Shown one piece after another: positions 6,581 through 10,971 of a DNA stretch of 10,971 nucleotides. Each line of letters begins with the position of its first letter. Position 1 is the stretch's first letter. Position numbers and translations under genes: made by a program. Source of the stretch: Betaproteobacteria bacterium (GTDB lineage Bacteria; Pseudomonadota; Gammaproteobacteria; Burkholderiales; Gallionellaceae); NCBI GenBank assembly GCA_028871775.1, contig JAGWMH010000041.1:1-10971 (forward strand). The letters run 5' to 3'. The notes beneath the pieces are model-generated. The model saw only the letters and a list, made by a program, of their open reading frames with translations, made no database searches and was not told the DNA's origin.

Positions 6581-9500
6581 TCAAGGCTGGAGTGGCTTCA
6601 CGGTTTCCAAACCAAAGCGGCGGTACAGGATGGGCAGCATGAACAGCGTCAGCAGCGTAGAGCTGATCAGTCCACCGATTACCACGATGGCAAGCGGCTT
6701 CTGGATTTCAGAACCCGGGCCGGAGGCAAACAGCAGCGGCAGCAGGCCAAAAGCAGTGATGCTGGCAGTCATCAATACCGGGCGCAAACGGCGCTTTGCG
6801 CCTTCAAAAACGACCTGTGTGATCTCCATGCCTTCGCTGTGCAACTGGTTGAAGTGGGACACCATCACCACGCCGTTGAGCACCGCAATGCCGAGCAGGG
6901 CGATGAAGCCGACCGAGGCGGGAACGGACATGTATTCGCTGCTGACCCACAAAGCCACTATGCCGCCGATCAAGGCAAACGGGATGTTGGTAAGCACCAA
7001 AGCGGCTTGTCTGACCGAGCCGAACGTGGCAAACAGCAGCATGAATATCATGCCCAGTGCCACAGGCACCACCACGGCAAGCCGTGCCGCAGCGCGTTGC
7101 TGGTTTTCAAACTGGCCACCCCAGGTCAGGCGGTAGCCTTGTGGAAGTTTGATTTTTGCCGCAACGGCGGCTTTGGCTTCTTCCACAAAACCGACCAGGT
7201 CACGGTCGCGGACGTTGCTTTGCACTACCACCATGCGCACGCCATTTTCCCGGTCCACTTTTACCGGGCCATCCACACGTTCCAGTCTGGCGACCACTGA
7301 CAAGGGTACGCTCTGCCCTCCGGGCAGCGGCAGAGTAAGTGCGGCAAACAGCGCCGGGGATTGCTGTACATCGGCTTCGCCGCGCATGATGAAAGGGGTG
7401 CGGCGGCCGTTTTCGATCACCGTGCCGAGTTGTTGCCCCTCGATCTGGCCGCGCAACGCATTGCCGATGTCATCCACATTCAGCCCCAGGCGCCCGGCAG
7501 CGAGGCGGTCTATCTCCACGCGAAAATATTGCACGCCGCTGTTTTTTACGGTGAATACGTCTTCACTGCCTTTGATACCCTGCAGCACCTTGACCATTAG
7601 CTCGGCGGTTTTGTTGAGCTCGTTCAAATCAGCGCCGAAGATCTTGATCGCGATGTCGCCGCGTGCACCGGTGAGCATTTCCGACACACGCATGGCGATC
7701 GGCTGGGTAAAGCTGTACCCCACGCCGGGGAAATCCGCCATTACCTTGCGGATGTGGTCGACGATGGCGGTTTTATTCTTGTTGCGCCATTCTTCTTGCG
7801 GTTTTAGCACCAGGAAATTGTCGGTTTCGTTCAGCCCCATCGGATCGAGACCGAGCTCATCTGCTCCGGCGCGCGATACCACGCCTTTGACTTCCGGCAC
7901 ATTCTTGAGGATGGCCTGCTGGATGCGTTCATCGATGCTGGCGGTCTGTGCGAGGCTGATGGACGGCAGCTTGGCGACTTGCATGATCAGGTCGCCTTCG
8001 TCCATTTCCGGCATGAAGGCCTTGCCGATCAGCGTATACACCCCGCCGCTGATCACCAGCATGGCCAGTGCGGCGCTAATCACCATGCGCTCTTTGTTCA
8101 GCGCGCGTTCCAGCATCGGGGTGTAAATTGCCATCGCCTTGCGCACCAGCCACGGCTCATCGTGCCCGGCTTCCTTGAGCAGAAAGGATGACAGCATCGG
8201 CACGATGGTCAGCGACAGCAACAACGATGCGGCCAGCGCGAACACGATGGTCAGCGCGACCGGGATGAACAGCTTGCCCTCCAGTCCTTGCAGCGTCATC
8301 AGCGGCAGGAACACGATGATGATGATGGCAACCCCTGCCGCCACCGGCGTGATGACTTCTTTCACCGCACGATAGATGACATGCAGATGCGGGATATGCG
8401 AACGCCTGCTGGCGAGATGGTTGATGATGTTCTCCACCACCACGACGGAGCCATCCACCAGCATCCCGATGGCAATCGCCAACCCCCCCAGACTCATCAG
8501 GTTGGCGGACATGCCGAACTGCCGCATCAGGATGAAGGTGATCAGCACCGCGAGCGGCAGGGTGATGGCTACCACGACGGCGGCACGCAAGTTGCCGAGA
8601 AACAGCACCAGCAATATCACCACCAGCACGATGGCTTCGGTAAGCGCTTTGGAAACCGTGCCTACCGCGCGCTTGACCAGGCTGCCGCGATCGTAAAACA
8701 CCCTGGTGGTGACGCCTTGCGGCAACGCGGGAGCGAGTTCCTGCAGTTTGGCCTGCACGCCGGCGACCACCATTTGCGCATTCGCGCCGCGCAGGCCGAG
8801 CACCAGCCCTTCCACTGCCTCGCCCTTGCCGTCTTTGGTGACAACGCCATAGCGTGTCAGGCTGCCGATGCGCACCTGGGCAACATCGCCGACGCGAATC
8901 GGGTTGCCAGCCGGGCTGGCGATGACGATGTTGCGCACATCCTGCAAGCTCTTGACGCTGCCTTCAGCGCGCACCAGCAAGGCTTCATCGCCTTCGCTGA
9001 TGCGCCCTGCGCCATCGTTGCGATTGTTGGCTTGCACCGCTTGTTGCAGCATGGCAAAGGAGATGCCATAAGAAGCGAGGGCGTTGTGGTCCGGCACCAC
9101 TTCATAGCAGCGCGCCAAGCCGCCCAGCGAATTGACATCGGCCACGCCGGGCAGTGTGCGCAAAGCGGGGCGGATCACCCAATCCAGAATGGTGCGGCGC
9201 TCTTCCAGCGAAACATTGTCGCCTTCCACCGTGAACATGAACATTTCGCCCAGTGGTGTGGTGATGGGCGCGAGGCCCCCGGAAGCGGAGGGGGGCAAAT
9301 CGCGCTGCGCATTGTTCAGGCGCTCGGCGACCTGCTGGCGTGCCCAGTAAATGTCAGTGCCGTCGTTGAAATCGATGGTGATGTCGGCAATCGCATATTT
9401 GGAAATCGAACGCATGATGCGCTGATGGGGGATGCCGAGCATTTCAAGTTCGATCGGCGTGACGATGCGCGCCTCGATTTCTTCCGGAGTCATACCCGGC

Positions 9501-9661
9501 GCTTTCATGATGAGTTTGACCTGTGTCGAGGAGACATCCGGGAACGCATCGATCGGCAATTCGCGGAACGATGAAATGCCTGCGCCGATCAGCAGCAGCG
9601 TCAATGCCGCCACCAGCAGCCGCTGTGTCAGGGCGAACTCAACCAGTTTGGAAAGCATCAT
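6581..9661 (-). CDS. Heavy-metal-efflux RND pump, CzcA/CusA-like, substrate unclear
   Basis: Inner-membrane proton-driven RND transporter of 1026 residues, the usual HME-RND length. TM1 lies at about 13-32 and is followed by the family motif ELPIDAFPDVSSTQV (34-48). A first periplasmic porter region leads to TM2-TM6 (about 338-495), a hydrophobic pair near 527-545, the second porter region (about 550-860) and TM8-TM12 (about 862-1013). Helix 4 reads LAIAIGMLVDGSVVVVEN (394-411). D403 matches the proton-relay Asp of the family, but the DFG Asp of CzcA is replaced by Ala (AIG, 397-399), and the CusA-type DAAIVMIEN is absent. CusA's three Cu/Ag methionines align by eye with Q561, E661 and L727. 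Substrate is therefore unassigned. The ATG at 9661 overlaps the adaptor stop (ATGA); a second ATG follows directly at 9658. Upstream GGGGGTGA can serve as the ribosome site. Confidence 0.93.
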   Translation of the reverse strand: MMLSKLVEFALTQRLLVAALTLLLIGAGISSFRELPIDAFPDVSSTQVKLIMKAPGMTPEEIEARIVTPIELEMLGIPHQRIMRSISKYAIADITIDFNDGTDIYWARQQVAERLNNAQRDLPPSASGGLAPITTPLGEMFMFTVEGDNVSLEERRTILDWVIRPALRTLPGVADVNSLGGLARCYEVVPDHNALASYGISFAMLQQAVQANNRNDGAGRISEGDEALLVRAEGSVKSLQDVRNIVIASPAGNPIRVGDVAQVRIGSLTRYGVVTKDGKGEAVEGLVLGLRGANAQMVVAGVQAKLQELAPALPQGVTTRVFYDRGSLVKRAVGTVSKALTEAIVLVVILLVLFLGNLRAAVVVAITLPLAVLITFILMRQFGMSANLMSLGGLAIAIGMLVDGSVVVVENIINHLASRRSHIPHLHVIYRAVKEVITPVAAGVAIIIIVFLPLMTLQGLEGKLFIPVALTIVFALAASLLLSLTIVPMLSSFLLKEAGHDEPWLVRKAMAIYTPMLERALNKERMVISAALAMLVISGGVYTLIGKAFMPEMDEGDLIMQVAKLPSISLAQTASIDERIQQAILKNVPEVKGVVSRAGADELGLDPMGLNETDNFLVLKPQEEWRNKNKTAIVDHIRKVMADFPGVGYSFTQPIAMRVSEMLTGARGDIAIKIFGADLNELNKTAELMVKVLQGIKGSEDVFTVKNSGVQYFRVEIDRLAAGRLGLNVDDIGNALRGQIEGQQLGTVIENGRRTPFIMRGEADVQQSPALFAALTLPLPGGQSVPLSVVARLERVDGPVKVDRENGVRMVVVQSNVRDRDLVGFVEEAKAAVAAKIKLPQGYRLTWGGQFENQQRAAARLAVVVPVALGMIFMLLFATFGSVRQAALVLTNIPFALIGGIVALWVSSEYMSVPASVGFIALLGIAVLNGVVMVSHFNQLHSEGMEITQVVFEGAKRRLRPVLMTASITAFGLLPLLFASGPGSEIQKPLAIVVIGGLISSTLLTLFMLPILYRRFGLETVKPLQP

Positions 9662-10758
9662 TCACCCCCGCCGATACCCAACACGCTCGATTTGAGAGCC
9701 GAAACACCACGCACAGCGATTTTTTCATCGCCCTTGAGCGCACCGCTGATGACGCTGTTTTGCGCAGCTTCACTGAGTACGTTGATGGTTTGCACACGGA
9801 ATCCCTGCGGGGTTTCCACGAATACCACGGTCCTGCCAGCGATGCGTGAAACCGCGCTGTTTGGGATGTCCCACTGCGCAACACTGCTTGCGCTGGTGCT
9901 GACGCCAGCCTCGACAAACTGGCCGGGGCGCAGATTTTCCGCGCCTTGCTGAATCACGGCGCGCAACAAAATAGTCTGGCTGGTGCCCAGCAGGCTGCGG
10001 CCAATTGCAGTGAGCCTGCCGCTGGCTGCATAAGCCGGAACAGTAACCGTCGCGCCTATCTTGAGATCACGGGTGTAAGCCAGCGGGGCCTGGATTTCCA
10101 AAGCAAGCGGGTCGAGCTTGGCAATTTTGAACATCGGTGTCGCAGCATCGAGGCGTTGCCCCGCACTGGCAGATTTTTCCAGTACCACACCATCAATCGG
10201 TGCGGTCACGATAAGCAAACTGCTCAAGTTGTTGCCGGATTGCAACTGTGCAATCGCAGCATCGGACATCCCTGCGAGACGCAGGTTCTGTTTGCGTTCC
10301 GATAAGGCCGCCTGTGCTTCGAATGCCAGGCCCCTGGTGGCCTGATAGCGGCTCGCGGCGATGATGCCGTCCTTCCATAGCGCTTCGTCGCGTGACAGAT
10401 TTTCTTTAGCGAGCTGATTTTGCACGCTGGCCTGCAACAAGCCACGCTGCGCCTCGGCCAAAGACGGGCTTTGCAGGCGCGCAATTGGCTGGCCTTTCTT
10501 GACGCTATCGCCTACGCCAACCAGTATTTGTTCGACCACGGCCGGAAGGGGTGTGCTGATAACGAACAATTGATTGCCGGGAATAACCACTTGCGCAGGT
10601 AGTCCGGACACCTCACCGTATTGTTTGGCGGGCAGAGCGGCAGTCATGATGCCGAGTGCTTGTGCTTGCTTTGCACTTAGCGCAATGTCATCGCCCGCCC
10701 ATGCAAATTGAGCGAGGAACAAGGCGACAAGCCCGGAAACAATGGGTGGTTTTTTCAT
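9658..10758 (-). CDS. Periplasmic adaptor (membrane fusion protein) of the RND pump
   Basis: Links the inner-membrane pump to the outer-membrane factor. The 366-residue protein has a signal peptide MKKPPIVSGLVALFLAQFAWA, likely cut after A21, and no lipobox. The first half of the lipoyl/biotinyl-like domain is at about 66-98 (STPLPAVVEQILVGVGDSV then KKGQPIARLQSPSL). A helical hairpin follows at about 99-180, then the second lipoyl half (VTAPIDGVVLEKSASAGQRL, 184-203), a beta-barrel (about 215-290, with the family phrase LRPGQFVEAGV) and a C-terminal membrane-proximal domain. No CusB-like cluster of N-terminal methionines or CusF-like domain is seen, so it gives no clue to the metal. The frame stays open up to 10938, but the ATG at 10758 is chosen because it begins a clean signal peptide and follows GGAG (10768-10765). 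It is the first gene of the four-gene operon. Confidence 0.92.
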   Translation of the reverse strand: MKKPPIVSGLVALFLAQFAWAGDDIALSAKQAQALGIMTAALPAKQYGEVSGLPAQVVIPGNQLFVISTPLPAVVEQILVGVGDSVKKGQPIARLQSPSLAEAQRGLLQASVQNQLAKENLSRDEALWKDGIIAASRYQATRGLAFEAQAALSERKQNLRLAGMSDAAIAQLQSGNNLSSLLIVTAPIDGVVLEKSASAGQRLDAATPMFKIAKLDPLALEIQAPLAYTRDLKIGATVTVPAYAASGRLTAIGRSLLGTSQTILLRAVIQQGAENLRPGQFVEAGVSTSASSVAQWDIPNSAVSRIAGRTVVFVETPQGFRVQTINVLSEAAQNSVISGALKGDEKIAVRGVSALKSSVLGIGGGE

Positions 10759-10764
10759 GTGGGG

Positions 10765-10768
10765 CTCC
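10765..10768 (-). promoter_or_regulatory. Ribosome-binding site of the adaptor gene
   Basis: GGAG on the minus strand, six bases before the ATG at 10758. Together with the signal peptide it decides the start over the 60-codon upstream extension. Confidence 0.75.
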
Positions 10769-10892
10769 AAATGGTAAAAACGTCCTGCAAATGCCCGACT
10801 TGTTGCAAAAAATACAGTGTGCATGATACATAGGGGCGTTTGCAGCCAGCCGATAAAGAACTGGTGCGAGGGAGTATTTTGCCAAACAATTA
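10769..10892 (-). other. Upstream region of the efflux operon, no clear promoter
   Basis: This stretch should hold the promoter and any metal-dependent operator for the efflux operon. The best single hexamers on the minus strand are TATCAT (10827-10822, 5/6 to a -10) and TTGGCA (10884-10879, 5/6 to a -35). Neither has a matching partner at 16-19 bases, and I see no dyad of the CueR/MerR type. The sequence is AT-richer than the genes. No gene is supported here. Confidence 0.35.
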
Positions 10893-10970
10893 TTAACGAA
10901 AGCTTAAGGAACCTCTGATTAAGTCCACCATGAGCCACGTTGCTAACAAAAACGGGATGATCGCAAGGCG
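10893..10970 (-). CDS. Possible C-terminal end of an upstream membrane protein (partial)
   Basis: Read from the window edge, one minus-strand frame gives 25 codons then TAA (10895-10893). The residues are strongly hydrophobic, with LAIIPFLLATWLMVDLI followed by RGSLSFR, like the last membrane helix and short tail of an integral membrane protein. Only 78 bases are visible and the codons include rarer TTA and AGA, so chance is quite possible. An alternative reading of the same stretch is an insertion-sequence end (see findings). No family can be named. Confidence 0.25.
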   Translation of the reverse strand, partial: RLAIIPFLLATWLMVDLIRGSLSFR

Positions 10971-10971
10971 C

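Noticed and set aside
8288..9574. Plus-strand open frame of 428 codons opposite the RND pump
   Set aside because: Antisense to conserved transporter sequence; rich in His, Gln and Asp with no fold signature.
10780..10845. Repeated TTTGC/GCAAA words upstream of the adaptor as an operator
   Set aside because: The copies are short, differ in flanks and spacing, and make no symmetric site; likely chance in AT-richer DNA.
10759..10938. N-terminal extension of the adaptor up to 10938
   Set aside because: The extension has no ribosome site and would bury a clean signal peptide that begins at 10758 after a good GGAG.

Overview
The window looks like the chromosome of a Gram-negative betaproteobacterium, perhaps a member of the Nitrosomonadales/Gallionellaceae. 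This is a judgement from the protein style of IF2, NusA and RimP, the GC content (high fifties per cent by eye) and the type of efflux operon; no search was run. Every confident gene lies on the minus strand, so transcription runs from high to low coordinates. The long open frames on the plus strand are antisense shadows.

Upstream block (10758 to 4952): a four-gene tripartite efflux operon. The order is periplasmic adaptor (membrane fusion protein), inner-membrane RND pump of the heavy-metal (CzcA/CusA-like) class, a small PII-like DUF3240 protein, and a TolC/CzcC-like outer-membrane factor. Adaptor and pump overlap by ATGA, and so do the DUF3240 gene and the outer-membrane factor; the other gap is 19 bases. 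The block therefore reads as one translationally coupled unit. The pump carries the helix-4 signature AIG...DGSVVVVEN. This is neither the DFG...DGAV form of CzcA nor the CusA form, and the three methionines that bind Cu/Ag in CusA appear to be missing, so the substrate is open.

Downstream block (4813 to 1): the conserved translation/transcription operon rimP-nusA-infB-rbfA, with rbfA cut by the window edge. It has its own promoter with a perfect TATAAT at 4868-4873. A compact intrinsic terminator (hairpin plus T-run) lies between that promoter and the rimP start codon. The hairpin is thus placed both to stop read-through from the efflux operon and to act as a leader attenuator of the nusA operon. 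A second hairpin with strand-specific G-U pairs lies between rimP and nusA.

Right edge (10759 to 10971): about 210 bases with no confident gene. They hold the adaptor ribosome-binding site, no convincing promoter, and, beyond about 10893, either the hydrophobic C-terminal end of an upstream minus-strand gene or the end of an insertion sequence. The sequence does not decide between these.
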